The notes below the pieces were generated by a model. The model was not told the origin of the DNA. It was given only the letters and a program-made list of their open reading frames with translations, and ran no database searches. From NCBI GenBank assembly GCA_002794785.1, contig NBBA01000016.1, positions 682,001 through 746,000 of the forward strand: DNA of 64,000 bases, given 5' to 3'. This DNA is from Coniferiporia sulphurascens. Its lineage: Eukaryota > Basidiomycota > Agaricomycetes > Hymenochaetales > Hymenochaetaceae. The number at the start of each line of letters is the position of its first letter. The stretch's first letter is position 1. The translations under genes were made by a program, and so were the position numbers. Below are positions 32,603 through 43,712 of this stretch, piece after piece.

Positions 32603-35168
32603 TCACAACGACCGCACCAACACAATGAGCGCGACGATGCACAGCGCGAGGAGGAACATGCCAGCCACGACAGCCGCAACCCGACACCGGGTCACCCACG
32701 GATCCAGCCGCGCATCCGCGTCCGCGTCCGCGTCGACGAACACAGGCACGTCGCCCTCCAGGCGCGTCTGCATCCCCATCCCCATCCCTGTCTCTGTTTC
32801 CGTCTCCATCCCCATCCCCTCCCGCATCTTCGACCCCACCCCCACCCCTATCCCCATCCCTGTACCCAAGACGGTGCCAGTCCCCAAAAAGGTGTTAGTC
32901 CCCGTGGTCCCTAGTTCGTCTCGAGACAGATGCAGATGCGACCGGTCCCCCCTCAGCGAAGCGAGCAGCTCCGCGCTCGAACCCCTCGCTGCATCCCACA
33001 TCGACGTCGACGGCGCTCCCTCCGCCGCCCCCGCCTCCGTCCCATCCTGAGGCTTTTCGCCAGCCCCAACCCCAACCCCGTGCCCGAACCCATGTAGCCG
33101 ATGCAGCTTCAAATCCGACGCCGACGCACTACGCCCAGCCCCACTCGGCAACCCCCCATTCGCCACGCTCACACCCGCACTCATGCTCACGCCCATGCTC
33201 GCGGTCTCCTTCGCCCCGCTCGGCAGCCCCTCCGCGAGCGTGTGCCCGCTCCTCGCGAGCATCCACCCGCCGATGAGCCAGCACCACGGCGCGAGGAAGC
33301 CCGTCCAGAAGAGCACCTCTGCGGGCCTGCCCTCGCGCCACGGAGCGTGCGCTTTTAGGTTCGCTTGCACGTGCGCGATCCATTTCGCCGTCGCCGCTGC
33401 GGTCGTAGTCGCGTGCTCGGCGGAGCGCGACTGCGAACGGGACTGAGGTTGGGATTGCTGCTGCGACAGGGAGTGCGACTGCGACTGCGACTGCGACAGT
33501 GCGCGCATGCGCGTCGTCCTGCGGGACGTCTTTGGGGACTTTGACAGGAGAGTCTCAAACGAAGACTTCAGACGCGACGTCGCCGTCGCCCTCTTCGGGA
33601 ACGCATCCACAAGGGTAGTATCCCCATCCGCCGTCGGCGAGCGGCGTCTCCCCCCAGCCTCGAGGTCGCCGTCGCCATTGCCATTCGGCTGCGCACTAGC
33701 GCGCCGACTAGCCGCGGCGGAATCTTGCGCAGTGAGGTACGTCAGCTCCGTGCGCACAGACTCGGAGCGCGAAAGCAGCGAGGGCGTGCGGGAATGCGGC
33801 ATTGATTCCCGCGGCTGGGCGTGCCGTCCCTCCTCGTGTCCGTGCCCGTGCCCGGGTTGACCGAGGTCCTGTTCGTCAAGTTCCAAATACGAGTGTTGTT
33901 GATGTTGATGTTGAGCGAGCGGAAGCGGGACCGCGAAGCGCGTTTGCTGAGAAAGGACCTCTCCGAGATCCTCTTCGTCGGGCGGCTGGAACGAGGAGTA
34001 CGTTACTTGCAAGGGGTAGACCGTGCTAGCGGGCATGGGGTGCGTGATATCGACCACAGGTTCCGGCTCGAAGACGTTTTGCGATTCGCGAGGGCTTGCA
34101 GGGATGACTGGGAGCGGAGCGGGCAACGGACGTCCATAGTACCTTATTGGTGTTGTGCTATGCTGACCGGTCGGATCGTCCGGCGAGCGAGGGGCGGTGG
34201 AGTGGGCCGAGTTGAATGTCGATGAGGAGGGCGTGCGACGCACGGAACGGTGGATGAAGAGGTTTGATTGGGTGGACGCTGCTACACGTGTAACATTATA
34301 AAAAACGTAAACAAGTCAACTAGCACTAAACGACATCGATACACGCACTCGAGTGAAGAGACGCCGTGTCTCCATGCTTCTCAGTCGAGCAAGTCGCCCC
34401 TTCTTCGATGGGGGACAAAGGCTGCTCACGTATCGGCATATACGTGGCAAGAGTACTTGAGGACGAGAGTACATCCTGCTGTTCACTTTCGCGCAGCGGC
34501 GAGGACGTCGCCTGGTACAGCCCGCCGGTCCCATATGCCGCGCTGTAGGACGCGTTCTGCTTATGCATCTTTGGTGCCCGCTGGTGCACGCCGGCGTCCA
34601 TCGACTGGCTGCGCGTGAGGTAGTGATTAGGCCGTCTTGGCGCAGGTGGCACCGGGTTCTGCGCGTCTGCGACTATCCGCCGCAGCTCCTGGTCGCCTGG
34701 GGTCATGGGCATTGTCGTGGGCGATGTCGATCTGACCTTTGATTTCGGAGAGAGATACGCTGGGAGAGGTGAAGGTGCAAACTTGGAGGGAGGTGGGGGC
34801 GAGGAGCATGTGCTGCCAATGCGCGCTGCTGCTGCTGACTTTTCAATAACACGCTCGCGTGATACACGAGGCCTCTCTTCACATCCGCCCTCTAGCGTAT
34901 TCATATTTTTTCCAGAAATCGGGCTTGCGGAGGACACACCGCCGCCTGAAGAATGACTTGAGAAGGCAGCCGAGAGCGCGGAGTAGCGGGGGGCAGATCT
35001 AGAAGAAGACTGGGAAGCCGAGTCATCGATGCGCTGACCCTCCTGCAGGTGCGCGTGAAAGAACGGGGAGCCGATGGAGGCCTTGACTGCAGTAATAACG
35101 CTAGACGCCGCCGAGGCGGAGTGTGGCGCAGAAAAGTCAGAGGAGGTCGCTGTTGCGGTGGACGACAT
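32603..35168 (-). CDS. Serine-rich two-span membrane protein, unknown function
   Basis: Two exons (35168-34349 and 34281-32603) joined by a 67-nt intron with a GTGCGT donor give an 832-residue protein; treating them as two genes would leave the downstream one without an ATG. Residues 1 to about 600 are Ser/Pro/Gln-rich and disordered, with repeated QSQSQ runs. A hydrophobic segment, VLFWTGFLAPWCWLIGGWML, follows, then about 170 residues rich in Gly/Thr including a GTGTVLGTGMGIGVGVG run, and a second hydrophobic segment at the C-terminus (VAAVVAGMFLLALCIVALIV) ending VRSL. Such a layout, a long hydrophilic N-terminus and two C-terminal spans, suggests a peripheral-membrane anchor in ER or plasma membrane. 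I do not recognise the family, although the tryptophan-rich first span looks conserved in type. Confidence 0.75.
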
Positions 35169-35890
35169 TATTCGTTTAGCTGCCAGAGCCGGGTGAAAGA
35201 CAGAGGGGGAGGGCCACTCGCTACGCGCCCACGAGCAGGGTAGAAATATCAAGGACAGAGCATGGTGCACGGTGCATTCTGCAGCAGGTGTAAGGGTGCC
35301 CCCCTCAGCGTCATTATGCCGAGAAGTGCTGCGGCGGGCACTGCTCTTGCTCTAACGTGGATATGCCCGGGGGGCACACACCTCCTTACAGCATGGTGGG
35401 GAGGCTTTAGCGACAAGCAGCGGGCTTGATCGAGCTCGAGGCAGCAATGGGGAAGTCACACTTTGCAAACTGCTATCAGTGGGGAGCTAGAAGGCGCGAT
35501 ATAGAGGACCAATTGCATGCATGGTCGAGGACCTGAAGAATTGTCGACAAGTCCGTAATGAAGAGGGTGACGCGAGCGGTGAGTGAGCACCGCAAAGAGA
35601 GCCAGAGCGGCGCGTAGGCAGGCAGGAGACGTCACGTGAGCATCGGACCTCGTCACAGCGTGTTTTTCAATGAGGTGGTGCATTACAGGGGGGGGTAAAC
35701 AAGGTAGAGAACCGGTTAAGCGCAAGGATAGTGTGTAAGTTAAATAAAAAGAAGGGGGGTGAATACAGGGTGCGGGCCAAGTAAAATAGAGCCTCCACCG
35801 TCCGGCGACAACATAAAAAAAAGTGATATACAAGAGATAGATAGATCCCTTAGATAATGTATCGTTTTCGTATAGCCGTGAATGTCGTCG
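35169..35890. other. Intergenic, no gene seen
   Basis: It holds the promoter of the minus-strand membrane protein and the 3' flank of the minus-strand acidic protein. Short frames here are antisense or lack any domain. Part of 35650-35830 is T-rich on the minus strand. Confidence 0.45.
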
Positions 35891-36614
35891 TTATTCCTGG
35901 GTATCCACAGACGCACTGGTAACCGGGGCGGGTTCCTCGGTGACGCTGCCCTTCTCCGTCGGCTCTTCCTTCGAGTCCACGTCAGGCGCAGCTTGCTCCG
36001 CCTCGGCTCCGGCCTCGACCTCCGACGCCTCAACCTCCTTCTCCGCCACACTGTCGTCAGTGGCGGGGGCGTCATCCGGAAGATCCGAAGGAGACTCCGC
36101 GTCTTTCGCGGCGGACGTCGGTTCGTCTCCGGCCTCGGGCTTTGATATCTCCGACAACGGGACTTCGGCCTCGGCAGCGTCTTCCGATGTGACGTTGGGC
36201 GCGTCCTTGCTCGCTTCCGGGTCGTCTTCCAAGTCAACCTCCTTGACGCCCTTGGTCACCTGACGCACCTCCTCCGTCTCCTTCGTAGGCGTAGGCGTCA
36301 GCGTCGGTGTTCCGCTGCCTGCCCGCGAGCCCTCAGGCGGCGGCGTCTTGGGCTCCGGCTCCTCCGGGATAACCTCCGCGTCAGAGTGCCCGCGCGGTCG
36401 CTTCCAGACGTTACTCGACCCTTCGTCGTCTTCGTCGCTCATCCGACGCTTACGCCCGATCTGCGGCGCGTTGGACGTCGCTGCGAGAAAAGAAACAACG
36501 CGTTAGAACGAAAAACAGAAAACACGAGAAAAACTTTTGCCCACCGTCGTCGTCCCATACGCGGTCCAGGCGATTCGTGAACGATCCCGAAATCCGGCGC
36601 AGGAGCTTGAACAT
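35891..36614 (-). CDS. Acidic nuclear-type protein, unknown function
   Basis: Two exons (36614-36545, 36480-35891) give 219 residues. The N-terminus MFKLLRRISGSFTNRLDRVW is amphipathic and basic. The second exon opens with GRKRRMSDEDDEG, a good nuclear localisation signal next to an acidic casein-kinase-like site, and continues with Glu/Ala/Pro/Asp-rich sequence to the end. There is no known catalytic motif. It lies 267 bases from, and divergent to, JIP5. Function is unknown; disorder and charge are compatible with a chaperone-like or chromatin/nucleolar role, but nothing in the sequence decides this. The open frame extends upstream of 36614 with a second ATG, so a longer N-terminus is possible. 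Confidence 0.65.
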
Positions 36615-36881
36615 CGTGAATCGTGACGAGGTTTCGCGTAGCTGACTCTTGCTCGTCCGTGAGTCGGATGAAAAGCCGTGGACGGGAGATGAGGACCGAT
36701 GCGAAGGTGCGGAAACGCGACGCGATCCCTTCAGCCAAAATGGTGGTGAAGACAAACGTGGTTCTCCCCAGACGCGCGCGTTAGATAATCCTTCAAACTC
36801 CGCATTTTCCCTTTTCGGCCGATTTCCCTCTATTTTTCTTGGCAAATTCTTGCAAGCAGGTCACCTTCCCCCCCAAAAAGG

Positions 36882-38765
36882 ATGCCAGAAATACAGACGG
36901 GAGCGCAGATATTCGACATCGCCTTCCACCCGTCCGCATCGACCGTGTTCGTCGGCCTGCTAACAGGCGGAATCAAGGCGTTCCGCTATGACGAGCAGGG
37001 CCAGTCGGAGGCTGAGGAGGTGTTCTCCGTCAGACCCTCGAAACGCTCCTGCAGGGGTCTCGCGACGAGCGAGGACGGGTCGAGCCTGTTCGCAGTAGGG
37101 AAAGGGAAAGCGATGTAGTGAGTTGGCTCGAAACGAAACGAAACGGACCTCTCCTACTGTATATTGATGACGCTTCATATCGCCCTGAAGCACACTGGAC
37201 ACCGCGACTGGAGCCGTAACAGGGACGAGGCTAGGCATCCACCAGTGAGTAGCCCGCTCGCTCCCTCGTTCGTTCGCTGACTCTCATAGCCCGCACAAGA
37301 GCCCCGATAAACAGGATTAAGCGGCTCACGCCGCACTTGCTGAGTACAGGAGACGACGACGGCGTCGTGAAGGTCAGCCCCCGCTTTCCGGTTTCTGACT
37401 ATAAATATAAATATAAATATAAACATGCAACTTAATTCAACTCCGTCCCCGTCTCCGTGCAGCTGTGGGACCCGCGCAGACCCGAATGTGTCCAGACGTA
37501 CACCCACCATTTCGACTTCATCTCCGACTTCATGTGGATCGAGGAGAAACGGCAGCTCGTCGTGACGAGGTGCGCTGTCCTTTTTTTCTCGTTCCGTCGG
37601 TTCCTTTCATGCGATGCTGGGGAACTTAATTAAAATCTATATTAACTCTTTACTTTGTTTTGTTCCGTTTCGTTTCGTTTCGTCGTTCCTTGTTCGTTGT
37701 CCGTCGTGTGTACGCGCATGCGCATGTAGCGGGGACGGCACGCTCTCCGTCATCGACGTGCGCAGCGCGTCCAAGTCCAAATCCAAGTCCGGCATGTCCG
37801 CTCCCGCGCCCTTCGCACACTCAGAAGACCAAGAAGACGAGCTCCTCTCGCTCGTCCCGATCCGCGGCGGCGAAAAGACAGTCGTCGGCACCCAGACGGG
37901 CGTCCTCGCCATATTCAACCGCTCGAGTGGGTGGGGGGACTGTGTTGATCGTGTGCCGGGGTGCGTTTCATTCCCATTCATATTTCATTATTTATTTTCG
38001 TATTGCCCACACCCTGCGTTCTTCTATATATATTACTGTACCCATTCCCCTCCCCGTTTCCTCCCCACCCGAACGTACACCTCCTTCGTATTGCATCTTA
38101 TATCCTGAAATAAAACAACTAACCCACTCGCTCCACCCCTCAGGCACCCCCACTCAATCGACGCCCTCTGCTCTCTCCCCTCCTCCTACTCCTCCTCCTC
38201 TTCCTCCCCCGAATCAACGATCCTAACAGGCTCCTCCGACGGGCTCCTCCGCGCCGTGCAGCTCTTCCCCACAAAGCTCCTCGGCGTCGTCGCGGACCAC
38301 GGCGCGTTCCCCATCGAGCGCGTCGCGGTTGACAGGGCGGGGGAGGGCTGCTGGGTCGGGAGTGTGGGCCATGATGAGGTGCTGAGGATGACGGATTTGA
38401 GGGAGGTGCTTGAGGATGATGATGATGATGATGGGGAGGAGGAGCGGGATGGGAGCGGGAGCAGGGAGGATAGTGAGGATGAGGATGAGGACGCGGGCGA
38501 GGTGCCCGGCGGAGCTGCCGACGCGCTCGTCGAGAAAAGCGACGCCGAGGAGCAAGTAACATCACTCAAGGGAGCGACAGGGGAGGAAAATGCGGATGTG
38601 GATCCCGACTCCGACTCCGACTCGGAATTACAAGGCCAAAAAAGACGTCGGAAACGCGGCGAAAACAAAAAAGTCGAAGACGTGCTAGGGACGGACAAGA
38701 AGAGAAAACGGAAGGCGAAGAACGACGAAGTCGTCGCTGATCCTTCTTTCTTCGCTGGCTTATAA
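36882..38765 (+). CDS. JIP5: WD40 ribosome-biogenesis protein Jip5 (WDR55)
   Basis: The protein starts MPEIQTGAQIFDIAFHPSAS and shows a seven-bladed propeller broken by several short introns. Units include TVFVGLLTGGIKAFRYDE, GLATSEDGSSLFAVGKGKA, TLDTATGAVTGTRLG, APINRIKRLTPHLLSTGDDDG-type sequence, FDFISDFMWIEEKRQLVV, DGTLSVIDVRS, VVGTQTGVLAIFNRSSGW, and VDRAGEGCWVGSVGHDEVLR. The C-terminal third is acidic and then Lys/Arg-rich (KKRKRKAKNDEV), ending DPSFFAGL. That end matches the D-x-F-F-A-x-L terminus of Jip5/WDR55 proteins, nucleolar factors for large-subunit rRNA maturation. Introns lie near 37116-37190, 37244-37289, 37375-37462, 37571-37730 and 37960-38142. Family confidence is high; individual splice sites are moderate. 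Confidence 0.88.
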
Positions 38766-39343
38766 TTATTACTAGTACTGTAAGCACAACTACAACCATG
38801 CATGACCTTTTGAGCTTTCTCTTTTGTCAGGTTATCGTTATCCGGTCCGTATCATGTCCGTGCCTGTGTTGCGTTGCGCACTTAAAAGTATAAAAGTATT
38901 ATAGAACAGTACCTCCAGATTTGATACCTATACACGAGGGGGGCCATTTCGCTATTTCTCTATTTCGAAACAAGTGCAGGGATGAGAATACTGTAATAAA
39001 GAAATTGTACGAGTTACATGACATGTGTGTCCCAACCAGGACCCAGCGCCCGGAACCCGGGGACCGGCGACAGCGACAGCGGCAAACAATCTTATATGCT
39101 AATAGGAGACATACAATAAAATATGCAAATACGGTCGAAAAAAAAGGCGGGAGAAAAGGGAAAAACGAGACTGGATAGCAGAGCGGGAAGCGGGAGGCGG
39201 GAGGTGCACCGGGAATAACAAAACAAGTATGTGGTCGAGTGTCAGGATGTCAGGATGTCATGGGGAGGTGAGAAGTGAGAGGGGAAAGGGGAGGGGAGGG
39301 GGTTTTTGGTAACGGTTTAGATCATGGATCATGGTCAGTCCGC
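38766..39343. other. Convergent 3' region JIP5/IRE1
   Basis: The two genes end toward each other here. The sequence is A/G-rich on the + strand near 39130-39300 and contains no gene I can support. It should hold both terminators and 3' UTRs. Confidence 0.5.
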
Positions 39344-42300
39344 CTAGTCGGTCGGCTCGAAATAGGACTTGAACATAGATTCGTAGCGCAGATTCGTCCG
39401 TGAGATAACAGAGTGGACGTGCATGAAGAGGAGGGGGAAGCGGCGCGTGAAGTACGCGAGGAAGCCCTCTGGGAGGGGACCGAGGTGCCGCTTGACGTTG
39501 TCCGGCAGGTCCTGATAATGATGTTTCTACAAAAACAAAAACACAAACAAAAAAAGATGCCGACGTTTTAGCAAAAATCGCGACTGATCGAAGAAAAAAA
39601 GAACGGAGACCTCACCTTGTTGCGAAGCGCCCGCATAAGGTCCTGCACGGACTTGCCATCGTACTTCCTAAACTTGCCCAAGTTATCGAGGAAGATCTTG
39701 TCTAGCCGCGCCTGCCAGTCGTTACCGACGACGTTGAAGGCCCCCTTCTCGAGCTCGATAAGGTCAGCATCCCGTGGATCCCGACACATGATCTCAAATC
39801 GATCCGACGCATCCTGCAGGAAAGCCAAGCGACGCGTGGGGTTCCAGAAGAACGGGTGCGTGAGGCAGGTCGTCGTGTCGGGCCTAAAAGATGTAATTAA
39901 ACATTCGTCAAAAAAAAACTTGGCTCTATTTGAAAAAGGAGCATTTTAGCGCACCTTTTTGACGCCTCGCTGTCTAACATAGACGTAATCAAGTCAATCG
40001 CCTCGAGGCCTTCCTCTCCGAAAGACTCCAAGGCACTCAGCGACTTTGCGTCCTTCATTATATTCACGTCCCGCTCGTACCGGTCTCCGTATGGGTGGCT
40101 TCCGCTTGTGAGTATGTAATAGAACAAACACCCCAGCGCGAAGATATCGACGGATTTCGTGAGCCGCGTGGGCTTCGAACTCGGAGCCGACCCGTCGACG
40201 ATGGTACCTACGCTGCCCCTGGAGGACTGCGAAGAGTCGTCTCCCGCCGAATCGTCAAGCTTGACCTCACCGCGCAAGATCTCCGGCGCGCGCCACCCTG
40301 CCGTACCTGCGGCGGCCCCATTCGCAGTCGGGAGGAAACTCGTCTGGTCGACCTCGAGTCGCTTGCACAGCCCGAAGTCCGAGATGAGCATGCGGTGCCC
40401 TGCCGCTGAGCCCGCGCCGCGCTTCGCAGCGGAGACGAGGATGTTCTGCGGTTTGATATCACGATGTACGATCTTAAGGGCGTGCAGGTGGCGCAAGCCA
40501 GCTGTGATCTGCAGTAACGCACGTTTTGGATCAAACGCATTCGAGATATCTCGGTGCAGGTCCGGGCGCTCGACGACATCCGCGAGCGATGCCGGACAGA
40601 GCTCGAGCGCGATGTATAAGAAGTCTGTATGCGCCTCTTGGTAGTAATACCGAATCACGTTTGGATGATCATCGGACTCTTGCAGGATGTTCACCTCGCG
40701 CGAGGCTAGTGTCACGAAATCCTGTAGCAAACGCTTCACCGCCACTGCTCGCCCTTGCAACGAACCACGGTAAACGACCGTTCCGTGAGAACCGTATCCT
40801 TTTGAACAAGTTAGCAAGCACTATTTAGCTGATTTTGAGGCACGAGTTTACCTAACACTTCGTCCGACACTACCAGCTGTTGTACATGTGTTGGGCTTTG
40901 CGACGATGTCGTAAGCATCACCACTGGTGCGGGCTTGGGTGTCGACGGTACAATATCTCCGTTCTCTCCTCCATTGTCCGGATCCGCCTTCACTTCCGGC
41001 ACAGGATCATCGACATTCGCGCCGGCATTCCCACCTTTGTTCTTCTTTCCTCGTTTTCTCCGCCTTGTTCCCTTTTTCTTGCCTGGTGTCGCCAGGTTAT
41101 CTCCCTCGTGATCACTCTCCTCGTCCCCTTCGACGTCCTCTATAACACTGGGACTGGTTGTTTTGTCCATAGGTTGTTCTTTTATATGTGGGCTTTTCTG
41201 AGCTGGTACTTCGTTGGTATCGTCCGCGGGTGCATCTATAACTGGCGAGGGGTGTCCATTCGAGGATCCGGGCGGGGGTATTGGTGTATGTTCTGCAAAA
41301 TCTACGACATGCACGGCATCCGCATTCGCACGATCGGCGGCGGGTTCTTCAATCTTGTTAACTGGTTCCTCAGAGGCGACCGCCGACGGCGAATGGTCGA
41401 TCGTAGCTGCTTTCGTTTCCATGATCCGTCCTTTTTCCTGCTTAACCTTTCGTGTCAAGTACCACATTCCGACGAGGAAAACCGCGAGCGCCATCGCGCC
41501 ACCGCTAAGAGCTCGCTTTCCTCGGACTCTTTCCGTGCTTAACATCCCTGCTCCCGCCAGAGGGCCTTCGCTATAGTTCGCCTCCCCGACGCGAACCTCG
41601 ACACCATACTCCAGCATTGCGTCGCGCGCCTCCGTGCTTTGCGTCCGCGATTGAAATGGCTCGTCCGGTTCGGGCGCACTGCGGCCGGGCAGTAGTCTAC
41701 TCAGGCGGCTTTGGCCAGATGCCGCAACGGGCCGTTTCCCAACAACGCAGGCACGATCCCATCGTCCGTCCGCGCACCGCTCGATAGCCTTGCGCATACG
41801 TGTCACGCCGTCGACATCCGGCGGGAGATCAAGGAGGCCCGTGTCCCAGTCCGAAATGGTGTCTATGTCTATCTCCGCCTCTGCTATGTTGTCGACAGGA
41901 ACGTATCCGGGTGGCGCTTCAATCGATGGCAGGAGCCGGTGCTGACGTGCGAAAAGGTAGTTGTTTTGCGCAAAGACAACAAGTGGGTAGTGGGAGGGGC
42001 TCAGCGCGAAGAGGGAACCGCTATCCTCGACTAGCCCTACGTAGGTCGCGCCCACGTCAAGGTTGTAAGAGCCCTGTGAGTTGCTCGCGAAATCGAAGTT
42101 TGGGATGAAGTCTTGCAGGCGCGGTTGTGGTTGCAAAAGGACCATGGGGTGCCGACGGTTCGGTGTCTGCAGTACGTCGAAAACCGCAACGCTGGTAGGG
42201 TGCCAATTGTTAACGTGTGGGCGGTGGACGGGGCATATATAGTACATACATAGGGCTCTTGAACGTGTTTCCCCAGAGCGGTCGGGATTCTGTCCATTCG

Positions 42301-43279
42301 CTACTCGATGTCCGGAAAGACATGATCTCGCCGTTAGGCATAGCTTGAATATACATATCATCCGGTGTTCTTCTGTACGTCGCTTGAACGAGATGATCCT
42401 CGTTATTTGGGCCGTATGTAGAGTACATAAGGACTTGCACAGGGGGCTTGGGATCAGATGGGCGCTTTGGGCGAGTGTGAATCGATACGTAGTAGTCTGT
42501 TCGAATTAGTTTGCGTAACGCAGTTCAGAGGCGGAAAACATACCTGTCCGTCCAATTAAAACCTCCGTAGATACAGGCTTAACTTTCGGAGGCTTCGTCC
42601 CATCCAATTCGTCCAAATCGAGCTCACCATTCAGTTGTTCATCATCGAGGTCGCCGAACGGATCCCACGCACATTCTGACTCGGAGTTGATGGTGCCCTT
42701 GAGACGGCCCGTCTCGAGTTCGAGCGACAGCAGAGACGTTTCCTTCCGTCCGACAAAAAGTCTGTGTTCGTCGTCACCTGAGAAACCATAGGGAGACATG
42801 TCAACTAGCTGGGCCATTGAAAATGGCAGGCGCTGCAACGGTGCGTCTGCGGACGGTAATACGTAGATATCCCCCGACTGTGGTTCAATGATGTACAACT
42901 CCCTGTGCTCGTCATCGTCATCGTCTGGGTTGGGATCGTTGTGTTGGGTACGTATGAGGGGATTGAGCGCAGTTGGGGACGAGGAGGAAGACGCCGCGTT
43001 CATAGACCATAGGACCTGACCAGTCGAACGATTCAGCGCATGAAATTTCCCATCTACCGATGCTACTAGGCATAGATCCAGCAGCTCCAGGTCATCTTTC
43101 GGACCACCGTGCGGCGCTTGGACGGGCGGCAGAAGACGTAACTGTTCGGGAGGGCCTCCGTCGGATGGGAGCTTTCGCTCCTGGAGGCCTCCGCGAAGCA
43201 TAATCCTCTTAGCCAGGCATGTCGAGAAGAGGATAACGAGAGCAAAGAAAGTAATCCATAGACGATAATGCGGCGCCAT
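39344..43279 (-). CDS. IRE1: Unfolded-protein-response sensor IRE1 kinase/RNase
   Basis: An ER type I membrane kinase with an RNase that splices the UPR transcription-factor mRNA. It starts with a signal peptide (LWITFFALVILFSTCLA). The luminal sensor domain includes ASVDGKFHALNRSTGQVLWS, a PQQ-like blade, and LIGRTDYYVSIHTR. The membrane span is ALAVFLVGMWYL, followed by a long acidic and basic linker (KKGTRRRKRGKKNKGG). The kinase has YGSHGTVVYRG, Lys in AVAVKRLL, HRDIKPQNIL, SDFGLCKRL and GTAGWRAPEIL. The C-terminal KEN RNase has RKYDGKSVQDLMRALRNKKH, then LGPLPEGFLAYFTRRFP, retaining the Tyr, Arg, Asn and His positions needed for RNA cleavage in yeast Ire1. It ends KSYFEPTD. Introns occur near 42490, 42230, 40810-40850, 39890-39960 and 39530-39620. 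Length is close to 1,150-1,200 residues, usual for fungi. Confidence 0.95.
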
Positions 43280-43712
43280 GAAGGCTCATCACCGTTGCGC
43301 CGAGTGAATTCGGACGTTCCGCCACGACACCACCAGCCTACGAGAGCGTCAGAACTTCGCACAGTACCGAGTCAGAGTCAGATTTGGTCGGAAACAAAAA
43401 CTGTTTCTAAGAAAAGCCGGCCTTTGTCTCCAGAATAAACGCGAGAAAAAGCCGAGACGGGCTACGGCGGCGTCCACTGGTGTTGGTAGTAAGTTGGGTT
43501 TGTGTGCAATATGAATGCACCGCAGTACATTCTAATTGAGCGCTCAGTCACCCGTCACACATCTGGTTTACTTTCCCCGTATGGTGTATTTAACTTCAAT
43601 TGTTTATTAAACGGGTGCCTGGTGGAAGTTGCCGATCCCGAGTTCTCCCCAAGCCACATTGTCACGGCGTGACGAACAGACGTGCAGCACAGACGCGACG
43701 CGTTGTTCTCCC
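43280..43712. promoter_or_regulatory. Shared divergent promoter IRE1/SCC3
   Basis: A 433-base interval separates the two start codons. No gene or recognised factor site was found; the role is inferred from the divergent layout. Confidence 0.45.

Noticed and set aside
34243..34349. Separate gene starting at 34243 on the minus strand
   Set aside because: That frame starts with GTG. A 67-nt intron joins it in frame to the upstream Ser-rich exon, so the two are one gene.
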